This document shows, one piece after another, positions 1 to 7,181 of a stretch of DNA of 19,312 nt. Below the pieces are notes generated by a model. The model ran no database searches, had not been told where the DNA came from, and was given only the letters and a program-made list of their open reading frames with translations. This DNA comes from an uncultured Collinsella sp. (GTDB taxonomy: Bacteria > Actinomycetota > Coriobacteriia > Coriobacteriales > Coriobacteriaceae). The translations under genes and the position numbers were made by a program. How positions within the stretch are numbered: position 1 is the stretch's first letter; the number at the start of each line of letters is the position of its first letter. Location: contig URMO01000037.1 in the NCBI GenBank assembly GCA_900549085.1, positions 1 to 19,312 of the forward strand, given 5' to 3'.

Positions 1-450
1 GGCCCAGTAGTGCGGGGCCTCCATGTCGAACCCGGGCACGCTTTGCTGCAGGTAATCGGTCGTGGTCGCCTCGAGTTTCATCAGGTCGCCCAGACAGGCG
101 TCGACGGGCGTGTCCGCCAAAATGATGGCGAGCAGCTGGGCATCGACGGCCAGCGCGTCGACGCGGACGATCTTGAGCAGCTCATCGCGCGTATCGTCGA
201 ACAGGTGGTTGCGCGTCTGTTCAAACTCCTCGTCGCTGCCCATGTCCTCGATGCGATGGAGCTCGTCGAGCAGGTGGCGGTGGACGCCTGCATAGGACAG
301 CAGTGCCTGGGCATGCTCGGTCTGCGCATACTTATGAGGGTTGACGCTCACGTCGTTATGGACAAGCTCGCGTGCTGCATCGGTGAGTTCGGGGTGCGAC
401 GCAAGGTAGGCGCGCTCCAGGTAGGCGGGGATGTAGACGCTCGGATCCAT
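1..450 (-). CDS. Hypothetical protein, C-terminus cut off by the window edge
   Basis: An open frame of 150 codons reads leftward from ATG at 450 to the window edge without a stop, beginning MDPSVYIPAYLERAYL. It is helix-rich and acidic, with many Leu/Ala/Asp/Glu residues and no recognisable catalytic motif. Its ATG shares one base with the TAA of the upstream gene (TAATG), and AGACCTC before it gives only a modest ribosome site, so translation is probably coupled to that gene. The stretch around residues 98-115 (LAVDAQLLAIILA) loosely recalls LDPTNWDAQRMLTAL in the upstream TPR-like protein, so the two may be distant paralogues; this is impression, not alignment. Plus-strand open frames over the same bases look like antisense shadows. 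The function is not recognised. Confidence 0.7.
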   Translation of the reverse strand, partial: MDPSVYIPAYLERAYLASHPELTDAARELVHNDVSVNPHKYAQTEHAQALLSYAGVHRHLLDELHRIEDMGSDEEFEQTRNHLFDDTRDELLKIVRVDALAVDAQLLAIILADTPVDACLGDLMKLEATTTDYLQQSVPGFDMEAPHYWA

Positions 451-1526
451 TAGAGGTCTCCTCCCTTAAACGGCAGGCCCTGCTCGGCCGCCCGCAGGAT
501 GCGCTCGTCAATCTGGGAACGCACGATATCGTTGGTGGCGACCCAGGCGGCAAAGCTGGCGTTGTCGGGGGCGCCCAAGCCCTCTTGCAGTACCGGCGTC
601 GCCTCGGACAGCGCAAGGACAAGCTCGTCGGTGGAGCCCACGCCCACGTTGACGCGGGCATAGACGCCATCGGGAAACTCGGTTTGGAAATAGAGCGCCT
701 CGGCTGCGTGTGGGCACGAGCGTGCAAGGATGCGCAAGTAGTGCTCGGCACCCTCGTAGTCCAGCTCGCGCCAGGCAGCGCTCATCAGCGCGATGAGCGT
801 CCATGGGTCCAAGTCGCGCTCCGCGTCCTTGGGGCGACGGCGTAGCGGCGTGTTGGTGAGATAGGGGACGGAGTGGGCAGAGCGAAAGCGCTTGAGCTCC
901 TCGGCGGGGTATTCGAGCTTCGCCATGGCGAGCATCGCGGTGTGACGGACGCCGGCCGGATCGTTGGGGGCAAAGTCGAGGCTGCGGTTTGCGGCTTCGA
1001 GCGACATGCGATAGCGGCCGCTAATGAGGGCGCGTGACGCAAGGGCGGCAAGCCAGCGCAGGTAGGGACGGCGCATAAGGTCGCCTGCGGCCTCACGCTC
1101 GTAGGGGTCCTGCGCCGAGGCGATCTTGAGTGCCAGGTCGTGCTCGACTTCATCGCGCTTGGATACCAAGTACTGTACGTACTCCTCGTTGGAGTTGGCG
1201 GTGAGAGCGGTCAGCATGCGCTGGGCATCCCAGTTGGTGGGGTCGAGCGCGGCTGCCTCGCGAAGCATGTTCTCGGCAGCGGCCTCTTCTTGCTCTGCCT
1301 GGGTATCGTCAGGGATAAAGGGAATGCGGTAGTCGACAGCCTCGACCACCTTGGCAATGAGGTGCCCGGCGCGGTCGCGGTCGTGCACGATGAGAGGTGC
1401 GGGGTTGCGGGTGAATTGTTCCATCAGACGCTCTACGGCGGCACCGTCGGTGAGCGGGATATTGTCGCGGCGCAAGGCCTCAAGAACGAGGCGATGGCAA
1501 TCCTCTTGAATGGGATCGAATGCCAT
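450..1526 (-). CDS. TPR-like repeat protein of unknown function
   Basis: A 358-residue, probably cytoplasmic protein with no signal peptide or membrane segment. Residues about 83-110 (ENMLREAAALDPTNWDAQ), 157-210 (LRWLAALASRALISGRYR, then SLDFAPNDPAG) and 240-275 (WTLIALMSAAWRELDYEGAEHYLRIL) have the paired-helix, D/N-P turn pattern of tetratricopeptide repeats, usually protein-binding scaffolds. ATG at 1526 (MAFDPIQ) was chosen because AAAGGAGG lies 4 nt upstream; a start at 1556 would add ten residues (MNPNRSKGGP) that translate this ribosome site. It overlaps the next minus-strand gene by 1 nt, so the two form an operon. The protein has no enzymatic motif I can name. Confidence 0.75.
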   Translation of the reverse strand: MAFDPIQEDCHRLVLEALRRDNIPLTDGAAVERLMEQFTRNPAPLIVHDRDRAGHLIAKVVEAVDYRIPFIPDDTQAEQEEAAAENMLREAAALDPTNWDAQRMLTALTANSNEEYVQYLVSKRDEVEHDLALKIASAQDPYEREAAGDLMRRPYLRWLAALASRALISGRYRMSLEAANRSLDFAPNDPAGVRHTAMLAMAKLEYPAEELKRFRSAHSVPYLTNTPLRRRPKDAERDLDPWTLIALMSAAWRELDYEGAEHYLRILARSCPHAAEALYFQTEFPDGVYARVNVGVGSTDELVLALSEATPVLQEGLGAPDNASFAAWVATNDIVRSQIDERILRAAEQGLPFKGGDL

Positions 1527-2026
1527 GGGGCCTCCTTTGCTGCGGTTAGGGTTCAAATGTCTCTATATAAGGTTCTAGTTTACCCGCATGTGGCACACCG
1601 GGGGTGCCGCACTTGGACATGCACCTTTGCACCACGAAGACGGATGTCGCACAAATGTCGGCACCTTGGACGACTGAGCGGTATCACGGCGCCGCAAACG
1701 GTCGATTTTTGGCGGCGAACGGGGCGCATTTTGGAGGGGCACAGTCCTGCCCGGGATATGTGGTCAACCTTGATAAAACGTTTGCCCAGCTTGGGAGTAT
1801 GAATGCCCCACAAGGGTCTTCAGTGATAGAAAAAACGTTTCATCATTGTCGGCTTTAGGTGAATAACTGACCAACCAGAACGGTAGAATAGTGTTTGTCT
1901 GAGCGTTGAGACGTTTAGACATCGCGCATTGTCATCGCCGACAACGCGCAAAACGGTCCTAACGGAGCCAATCGGGTGCTCCGTTATATACGCAAGTCTA
2001 AGAGGGGCTTGTTTAGGAGGCACAGT
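1527..2026. other. Divergent intergenic region before the alcohol dehydrogenase
   Basis: About 500 bases without a convincing gene. AAAACGTTT occurs at 1775-1783 and 1832-1840, each preceded by TGATA. TAGAAT at 1884-1889 resembles a -10 box but has no good -35 at the right distance. TTGTCGGC near 1846 is mirrored by GCCGACAA near 1937. A perfect 8-bp stem (AACGGAGC 1961-1968, GCTCCGTT 1978-1985, 9-nt loop) sits 41 bases before the dehydrogenase ATG and would lie in its leader. No U-tract follows, so it is not an intrinsic terminator. The length and dyads suggest a regulated promoter for a strongly expressed dehydrogenase; the transcription start is not fixed by the sequence. Confidence 0.45.
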
Positions 2027-3250
2027 ATGGGACGTTTTACCAATCCTCGCGATCTGTACTTTGGTGAGGGCGCTCGCCACGAGGTGAAGAACCTCAAGGG
2101 CAAGAAGGCCATCATCGTTTCTGGCGGCAGCTCTATGCGCCGCGGCGGGTTCCTGCAGGACGTTGAGGCCGACCTCAAAGAGGGCGGCTTCGAGGTCAAG
2201 CTGTTCGAGGGCGTCGAGTCCGATCCCTCCATCGAGACCGTCATGAAGGGCGCAGCCGCTATGCGCGACTTCGAGCCCGACTGGATCGTTGCTATCGGTG
2301 GCGGTTCGCCCATCGATGCTGCTAAGGCCATGTGGGTCTTCTACGAGTATCCCGAGGAGTCCTTCGACAACATTATCCAGCCGTTCAGCTTCCCCGAGCT
2401 GCGTCAGAAGGCTCACTTCTGCGCCATCTCCTCTACCTCCGGTACCGCTACCGAGGTCACTGCCTTCTCCGTCATCACCGACTACGCCAAGGGCATCAAG
2501 TACCCGCTGGCCGACTTCAACATCACCCCTGATGTCGCCATCGTCGACCCCGAGCTCACCTACACCATGCCCGCCAAGCTGTGCGCTCATACCGGCATGG
2601 ACGCTCTGACCCACTGCATGGAGGCCTACGTTTCCACCTGCGCCTCTATGTTCACCGACGCCAACGCTCTGCACGGCATCCGCGAGATCGTCGAGTGGCT
2701 GCCCAAGTCCTATGCTGGCGACCATGAGGCCCGTCAGCACATGCACGAGGCTCAGTGCATCGCCGGTATCGCCTTCTCCTCGGGCCTGCTCGGCATCGTT
2801 CACTCCATGGCTCACAAGACCGGTGCAGCCTTTGAGAACGGTCACATCATCCACGGTGCCGCTAACGCCATGTACCTGGGCAAGGTCATCCAGTGGAACT
2901 CCAAGGACCCGCGTGCTGCCGAGCGTTACGCTTACGTGGCCAAGGAGATCCTGCACCTTCCCGGCGAGACCAACGAGGAGCTCATCGCTGCGCTCGTCCA
3001 GAAGATTCGCGACCTCAACGACCAGCTCAACATTCCGCAGTCCATCAAGGATTACGCGAATGGTGGCGTGAAGGTCGACGCCGAGAACCCGCAGATGGTC
3101 TCCGAGGAGGAGTTCCTCGCCAAGCTTCCCGAGATCGCCGCGAACGCCGAGACCGACGCCTGCACGCCCGAGAACCCGCGTGAGACCAAGGCTGCCGACT
3201 TCGAGAAGATCCTCAAGGCCTGCTACTACGACACCGACATCGATTTCTAA
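2027..3250 (+). CDS. Iron-containing alcohol dehydrogenase
   Basis: A 407-residue cytoplasmic group III (Fe-type) alcohol dehydrogenase, expected to interconvert an alcohol and an aldehyde or ketone with NAD(P)H, typically to regenerate NAD+ in fermentation. The nucleotide-binding motif is AIGGGSPIDAAKA (residues 89-101). Metal ligands fit Asp192, His196, His259 and His273, with the spacings 4, 63 and 14 known from FucO-type enzymes, and the segment GMDALTHCMEAYVS is a family signature. Length is normal. ATG 2027 follows TTAGGAGG closely; an upstream in-frame start at 1976 would lie in the leader hairpin. Codons are strongly biased to C/G-ending forms, consistent with high expression. It is followed by its own terminator, so it is probably monocistronic. 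The substrate (ethanol, butanol, propanediol-type) cannot be read from sequence. Confidence 0.93.
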   Translation: MGRFTNPRDLYFGEGARHEVKNLKGKKAIIVSGGSSMRRGGFLQDVEADLKEGGFEVKLFEGVESDPSIETVMKGAAAMRDFEPDWIVAIGGGSPIDAAKAMWVFYEYPEESFDNIIQPFSFPELRQKAHFCAISSTSGTATEVTAFSVITDYAKGIKYPLADFNITPDVAIVDPELTYTMPAKLCAHTGMDALTHCMEAYVSTCASMFTDANALHGIREIVEWLPKSYAGDHEARQHMHEAQCIAGIAFSSGLLGIVHSMAHKTGAAFENGHIIHGAANAMYLGKVIQWNSKDPRAAERYAYVAKEILHLPGETNEELIAALVQKIRDLNDQLNIPQSIKDYANGGVKVDAENPQMVSEEEFLAKLPEIAANAETDACTPENPRETKAADFEKILKACYYDTDIDF

Positions 3251-3272
3251 TCGACTCTTGTTATCGTAACGA

Positions 3273-3313
3273 GGGGCTCCGCACGTATCCGTACGGAGCC
3301 CCTTTCTTTTTTT
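3273..3313 (+). terminator. Intrinsic terminator of the iron-type dehydrogenase
   Basis: A perfect 9-bp GC-rich stem, GGGGCTCCG (3273-3281) with CGGAGCCCC (3294-3302), is followed by TTTCTTTTTTT. It lies 22 bases after the stop codon and 20 bases before the next ATG, so the gldA-type gene downstream depends on read-through or on a promoter overlapping this site. Confidence 0.92.
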
Positions 3314-3332
3314 ATTAGAGAATGGGATAGTT

Positions 3333-4433
3333 ATGGCTGCAATTTTCAATAGCCCCAGCAAGTACATCCAGGGTCCGGACGAGCTCGCCAAGCTCGGCTC
3401 CTATGTCGAGCCGCTCGGCGCTAAGGCCCTCGTCATCGTGACGCCTTCGGGCAAGAAGCGCGTCGGTGCCAAGATCGAGGGCGGTTTTGCCGAGGCCAAG
3501 GCCGAGCTGCTGTTCGAGGACTTTAACGGCGAGTGCTCCAAGGGCGAGGTCGATCGTCTGGTTGCGCTCGCTCGCGACAACGGTTGCGACATCATCGTCG
3601 GTGTCGGTGGCGGCAAGATCCTCGACACCGCGAAGGCCGTTGCCTACTACCTGGAGTCCCCGGTCATCATTTGCCCCACCATCGCTTCGACCGATGCACC
3701 GTGCTCGGCACTTTCGGTGCTCTATACCGATGACGGCCAGTTCGATAAATACCTCTTCCTTAAGGCAAACCCCAATATTGTCCTGATGGATACGACGGTT
3801 ATCGCGGCGAGCCCGGTGCGCCTGACGGTTTCCGGCATGGGCGATGCGCTCGCAACCTACTTTGAGGCCCAGGCGACGCACGATGCCGACGGCGGCACCT
3901 GCGCTGGCGGCAAGGGCGGCATGGCCGGCCTGGCGCTCGCCAAGCTCTGCTACGAGACGCTTATGGCCGATGGCGTCAAGGCCAAGGTCGCGCTGGAGAA
4001 GGGTGCGCTCACGCCTGCCGTCGAGCACATCATTGAGGCCAACACGCTGCTCTCCGGCATTGGCTTTGAGAGCTCGGGCCTTGCTGCTGCTCATGCCATC
4101 CACAATGGTCTGACGATGCTGCCCGAGTGCCACGGCATGTATCACGGCGAGAAGGTCGCCTTTGGCACTATCGTCCAGCTGGTACTCGAGGATGCTCCGA
4201 CTGAGAAACTCGAGGAAGTCTTGGGCTTCTGCATTGAGCTGGGCCTGCCGGTCACGATGAAGGAACTTGGCGTTGCCGAGCTTACGCGCGAGCAGGCCAT
4301 GATTGTTGCCGAGGCCGCCTGCGCGCCCGATGACACCATGTGCAACATGCCGTTTGAGGTGACGCCCGAGATGGTCGCAAACGCCATCCTGGGTGCCGAC
4401 GCGCTGGGCCACTACTATCTCATGGATGAGTAA
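3333..4433 (+). CDS. gldA: Glycerol dehydrogenase (GldA family)
   Basis: A 366-residue NAD-dependent, zinc-dependent polyol dehydrogenase, expected to oxidise glycerol to dihydroxyacetone or, in reverse, to reduce ketols to diols such as 1,2-propanediol. The NAD-binding segment is VGVGGGKILDTAKAVAYY (89-106). Asp121 lies in the substrate motif STDAPCSALSVLY, and the metal ligands fit Asp171 (GMGDALATYFEA), His254 (HAIHNGL) and His271 (MYHGEKVAFG), the numbering familiar from E. coli GldA. Length is normal. ATG 3333 has only a weak ribosome site (GGGA, 6 nt upstream). It is boxed in by terminators on both sides. A close but diverged paralogue starts 144 bases downstream. Family assignment is firm; glycerol itself as substrate is the family default. 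Confidence 0.9.
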   Translation: MAAIFNSPSKYIQGPDELAKLGSYVEPLGAKALVIVTPSGKKRVGAKIEGGFAEAKAELLFEDFNGECSKGEVDRLVALARDNGCDIIVGVGGGKILDTAKAVAYYLESPVIICPTIASTDAPCSALSVLYTDDGQFDKYLFLKANPNIVLMDTTVIAASPVRLTVSGMGDALATYFEAQATHDADGGTCAGGKGGMAGLALAKLCYETLMADGVKAKVALEKGALTPAVEHIIEANTLLSGIGFESSGLAAAHAIHNGLTMLPECHGMYHGEKVAFGTIVQLVLEDAPTEKLEEVLGFCIELGLPVTMKELGVAELTREQAMIVAEAACAPDDTMCNMPFEVTPEMVANAILGADALGHYYLMDE

Positions 4434-4447
4434 ATCAAGCTAAGGAA

Positions 4448-4481
4448 GGGGCAAAGCAAGCAGATGGCTTTGCCCCTTTTT
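4448..4481 (+). terminator. Intrinsic terminator of gldA
   Basis: A perfect 10-bp stem, GGGGCAAAGC (4448-4457) with GCTTTGCCCC (4467-4476), is followed by TTTTT. It lies 14 bases after the gldA stop codon. Confidence 0.93.
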
Positions 4482-4485
4482 GCTA

Positions 4486-4547
4486 TGGTGCAAAGTGGCC
4501 TGTCTCCAATGCACAAGTTGGTGCAGAGGGCAGGTTACTTTGTACCA
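4486..4547 (+). promoter_or_regulatory. Long imperfect hairpin upstream of the second GldA gene
   Basis: TGGTGCAAAGT (4486-4496) pairs with ACTTTGTACCA (4537-4547). The pairing continues inward through CCTG (4499-4502) with CAGG (4531-4534), flanked by G-U pairs, and ends in an apical stem TGCAC (4510-4514) with GTGCA (4521-4525) and a 6-nt loop. I count about 25 pairs including several G-U, interrupted by one small internal loop. It starts 4 bases after the gldA terminator and ends 30 bases before the next ATG, with no U-tract. G-U pairs favour an RNA role (leader structure or processing site), but a DNA dyad for a regulator is also possible. No known riboswitch class was recognised. Confidence 0.55.
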
Positions 4548-4577
4548 ATCGTTGTTTGATGAAGGGCGGATTCTCGT

Positions 4578-5645
4578 ATGGCGCTTCCCATGGTTTATGG
4601 CGGTCCCGGCCGGTATGTTCAGGGGCCGGGCGAACTTTCGCGTCAGGGCAGGTATTTGTCATGGTTGGGCTGCGCTGCCTATGTCTTGTTTGACCAGGGC
4701 ACCGAGGATCGGCTGTGCAGGCAGATCGTCGATGGATTTCTGGATGAAGATCTAAGCGAGCCGTTCTTTAAGATTTACAACGGTCCGTGTACGGAAGAGG
4801 CCGTTGTCGAAATGGCCAAGGAAGCCCGGGCCGAGTATTGCGACATGGTGGTGGGCATTGGCGGCGGCAAGATGCTCGATATCGCCAAGGCCGTTGCGTT
4901 TTATGCCGAGTTGCCGTTGTGCGTATGCCCCACGGCGGCTTCGATGGACGGTCCGTGCAGCGCGATTTCGGTGCTGTATCACGAGGATGGGTCGTTCGAC
5001 CGCTACCTGATGCTCGAGAAGAATCCAGACCTGGTCGTGGTCGATACCAACGTGGTCGCGGCAGCCCCGCTGCGCATGACAGTCGCTGGTATGGGCGACG
5101 CGCTGGCAACGTACTTCGAGGCGCGTTCGTGCGCTGCGGCGCACGGCTCCAACGAGCACGGTGGCACGCCGGGACACTTGGCTCTGGTCGCGGCACGTGC
5201 CTGCTACGATACGCTCATGGAGTGTGGTGTCGCTGCCAAGCGCGATCTCAAAAAGGGCCGTACATCGCCGGCAGTTGAGCGCCTGATCGAGTGCAATATT
5301 CTGCTCTCGGGCGTCGGCTTTGAGAGCGGTGGCTTGGCGTTGGCGCATGCCATCGCCAACGGTCTGACGATTCTGCCCGAGTGCAAGGCCATGCATGGCG
5401 AGACCGTGGCATTTGGCCTGGTGGTGCAGCTGCGCCTGGAGCGTGCGCCCGAGCTTGATCAGGTGCTCGAGTTTTGCCAGCGCGTTGGTCTGCCGACAAC
5501 GCTCGCGGAGCTGGGCCTTGGCGAGATTTCCGATGCCGACCTGCAGGGTGTTGCAAATGCGGTCTTTAGAAACGAGCGTAATATGGCCAACGAGCAGACC
5601 AAGGTGACCAAACAGAAGCTCGTGCAGCTCATGTGCGAGGCATAG
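4578..5645 (+). CDS. Second, diverged GldA-family dehydrogenase
   Basis: A 355-residue paralogue of the upstream glycerol dehydrogenase. It keeps the NAD motif VGIGGGKMLDIAKAVAFY, Asp124 (ASMDGPCSAISVLY), and the metal ligands Asp174 (GMGDALATYFEA), His257 (LAHAIANGL) and His273 (AMHGETVAFG). Two differences stand out near the active site: HAIHNG has become HAIANG, and the loop between the two metal histidines is one residue shorter (16 instead of 17). The N-terminus is also diverged (MALPMVYGGPGRYVQGPGEL). These changes suggest another substrate than glycerol, perhaps another diol or hydroxyketone. ATG 4578 follows GAAGGGCGG at normal distance. A long hairpin lies just upstream, and 150 bases separate it from the ferredoxin-like gene. 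Confidence 0.85.
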   Translation: MALPMVYGGPGRYVQGPGELSRQGRYLSWLGCAAYVLFDQGTEDRLCRQIVDGFLDEDLSEPFFKIYNGPCTEEAVVEMAKEARAEYCDMVVGIGGGKMLDIAKAVAFYAELPLCVCPTAASMDGPCSAISVLYHEDGSFDRYLMLEKNPDLVVVDTNVVAAAPLRMTVAGMGDALATYFEARSCAAAHGSNEHGGTPGHLALVAARACYDTLMECGVAAKRDLKKGRTSPAVERLIECNILLSGVGFESGGLALAHAIANGLTILPECKAMHGETVAFGLVVQLRLERAPELDQVLEFCQRVGLPTTLAELGLGEISDADLQGVANAVFRNERNMANEQTKVTKQKLVQLMCEA

Positions 5646-5795
5646 CTTGGCGCTTGATTGACCTTGTGCAATCGAGGCGGCGATAGGCATAGGCTATTTG
5701 CCGCAAAGATGCGCCGCGTGTAATTTGCCCGAGGCGTGGGCCGATAGCGTATCATTATCTCTTGCTTGTTTGCACTGCTCAGGGAGGGGCCGCGC

Positions 5796-7049
5796 ATGGC
5801 GCAGGAACACGATCTGTTTGATGACATTATCGAGATCAGCAAGGGTTTCGACTTTCTTAAAAACCCGCTTGGCGGTGTGACCGATGCACTCGATCCGTCG
5901 GCACCGCAGTGGAATCCTGCCGACTACAAGGAGCGTCCGCGCGGCAACACCATTCCGTGCCTGACCTGCAAAAACGAGAAGAGCGCCTGCACCGCGTGCA
6001 TGGACGTGTGCCCGGTCAACGCTATCGAGGTCGAGGAAGACGCCATCGAGATCCTCGACTCCTGCCGCAAGTGCGGCCTGTGCGCCGCTGCCTGTCCGAC
6101 CGAGGCGATCATCTCGCCGCGCCTGGCGCCTAAAAACCTATATGACGATATCGTCTCTGCTGCTACGAGCCACGAGACCGCCTACGTTACCTGCACGCGC
6201 GCCCTCAAGCGCATGCCGCGCGAAAACGAGGTCGTCGTTGCCTGTGTGGGCGATATTACGGCCGAGACCTGGTTCTCGGTGCTGGCCGACTATCCCAACG
6301 TGAGCGTCTACCTGCCACTGGGCGTGTGCGATAAGTGTCGCAACACCGGTGGCGAGGATATTCTGGGCGAGGCCATCGCCACTGCCGAGGAGTGGGCCGG
6401 TACGGGCATGGGCCTGGAGGTCGACCCCAAGAGCCTCAAGTGCCATAAGCTTCGCGAGTACGAGCGCACAGAGTACATGGAAAAGATCGCCCGTACAACG
6501 GGCCTGACGGTGACCAAGCTCAATCCGGCGACGGCGGCGCTGGCCTCGGTGACGCAGAAGTTGAAGGCCCACCGTCACCAGATTACGCAGCTGGAGCGCA
6601 CGCTCAACACCATGTGCGGCACCACGACGACCAAGCGTCGCCGTACGCTTACGCACGGGCGCCAGCTGGTACTCTCGACGCTGCAAAACCATCCCGAGCT
6701 TGCCCAGAACATGCAGGTGAGCACGCCGGAGTGCGATTTTGACAAGTGCACGTCGTGTGGCGAGTGTGTCAACGTGTGCCCCACGTTTGCCTGCGATTTG
6801 GTGGGAAGCGGTCGCTTTGCACTGGAGTCCACGTATTGCCTAGGTTGCGGGGCCTGCGTCAAGGTCTGTCCCGAGCATGCGCTTAAGTTGGTTGAGCATG
6901 ATGCATCCAACTTGGTCGTCGTCGACCCCGAGGCCGAGGAAAAGGCTGCTCAGAAGGCCAAGGCCCACGAGGAGGCCGAGAAGGTCAAGGCCGAGGCAAA
7001 GGCCAAGCTGGACAAGATGCTCGACCAGGTGGAAAAGCTCGCGGACTAG
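5796..7049 (+). CDS. Ferredoxin-like protein with two pairs of iron-sulfur cluster motifs
   Basis: A 417-residue cytoplasmic protein. An N-terminal ferredoxin unit uses C55, C58, (C65), C68, C72 and C90, C93, C96, C100, the latter a textbook CxxCxxCxxxCP. A C-terminal unit uses C318, C321, C324, C328 and C348, C351, C354, C358. Between them, residues about 128-205 hold VTC, VACVGD and LGVCDKCRNTGG (C133, C150, C178, C181), loosely like the cysteine pattern of MvhD/hydrogenase-delta-type electron-transfer domains. That likeness is inference. The tail (380-417) is an Ala/Lys/Glu-rich probable coiled coil. ATG 5796 follows AGGGAGGGG, so a start at 5766 is rejected. It probably carries electrons for a partner oxidoreductase; no partner is encoded beside it except the dehydrogenases. 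Confidence 0.8.
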   Translation: MAQEHDLFDDIIEISKGFDFLKNPLGGVTDALDPSAPQWNPADYKERPRGNTIPCLTCKNEKSACTACMDVCPVNAIEVEEDAIEILDSCRKCGLCAAACPTEAIISPRLAPKNLYDDIVSAATSHETAYVTCTRALKRMPRENEVVVACVGDITAETWFSVLADYPNVSVYLPLGVCDKCRNTGGEDILGEAIATAEEWAGTGMGLEVDPKSLKCHKLREYERTEYMEKIARTTGLTVTKLNPATAALASVTQKLKAHRHQITQLERTLNTMCGTTTTKRRRTLTHGRQLVLSTLQNHPELAQNMQVSTPECDFDKCTSCGECVNVCPTFACDLVGSGRFALESTYCLGCGACVKVCPEHALKLVEHDASNLVVVDPEAEEKAAQKAKAHEEAEKVKAEAKAKLDKMLDQVEKLAD

Positions 7050-7067
7050 CTAAAAGAGCGTAAATGA

Positions 7068-7100
7068 TGGCCGGTGGGACAGGTGCTGCCCCGCCGGCCA
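7068..7100 (+). other. GC-rich hairpin after the ferredoxin-like gene
   Basis: TGGCCGG (7068-7074) pairs with CCGGCCA (7094-7100), extended by a G-U pair and GGG with CCC, giving 11 pairs. On the plus strand it is followed by A residues, not T, so it is not a canonical intrinsic terminator. It may still protect the 3' end of the plus-strand transcript. Confidence 0.4.
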
Positions 7101-7172
7101 AAAAAAGTTGCGGTGGAATAGTTCCTGTTTTGCCCTTAAGCTGGCCATTCAAGGAACTATTCCACCGCAACT
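7100..7172 (-). terminator. Terminator-like 20-bp inverted repeat downstream of gntR
   Basis: The arms at 7106-7125 (starting AGTTGCGGTGGAATAG) and 7153-7172 are perfect reverse complements over 20 bp, with a 27-nt spacer. Read on the minus strand, the hairpin is followed directly by seven T residues (the A-run at 7100-7106), so it can end the gntR transcript 10 bases after its stop codon. Both the stem and the loop are unusually long for an intrinsic terminator, which raises the possibility that this is a dispersed palindromic repeat serving as terminator. Confidence 0.65.
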
Positions 7173-7181
7173 AATAAATGG

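Noticed and set aside
1820..3391. 523-codon minus-strand open frame opposite the iron-type dehydrogenase
   Set aside because: It is an antisense shadow from strong codon bias: composition is low-complexity (Gly/Val/Leu/Asp runs) with no motif, while the plus strand encodes a complete enzyme with all metal ligands.
5677..5704. Hairpin GCGGC...GCCGC after the second GldA gene, considered as terminator
   Set aside because: Short interrupted stem followed by AAAGATG, with no U-tract; support is too weak.
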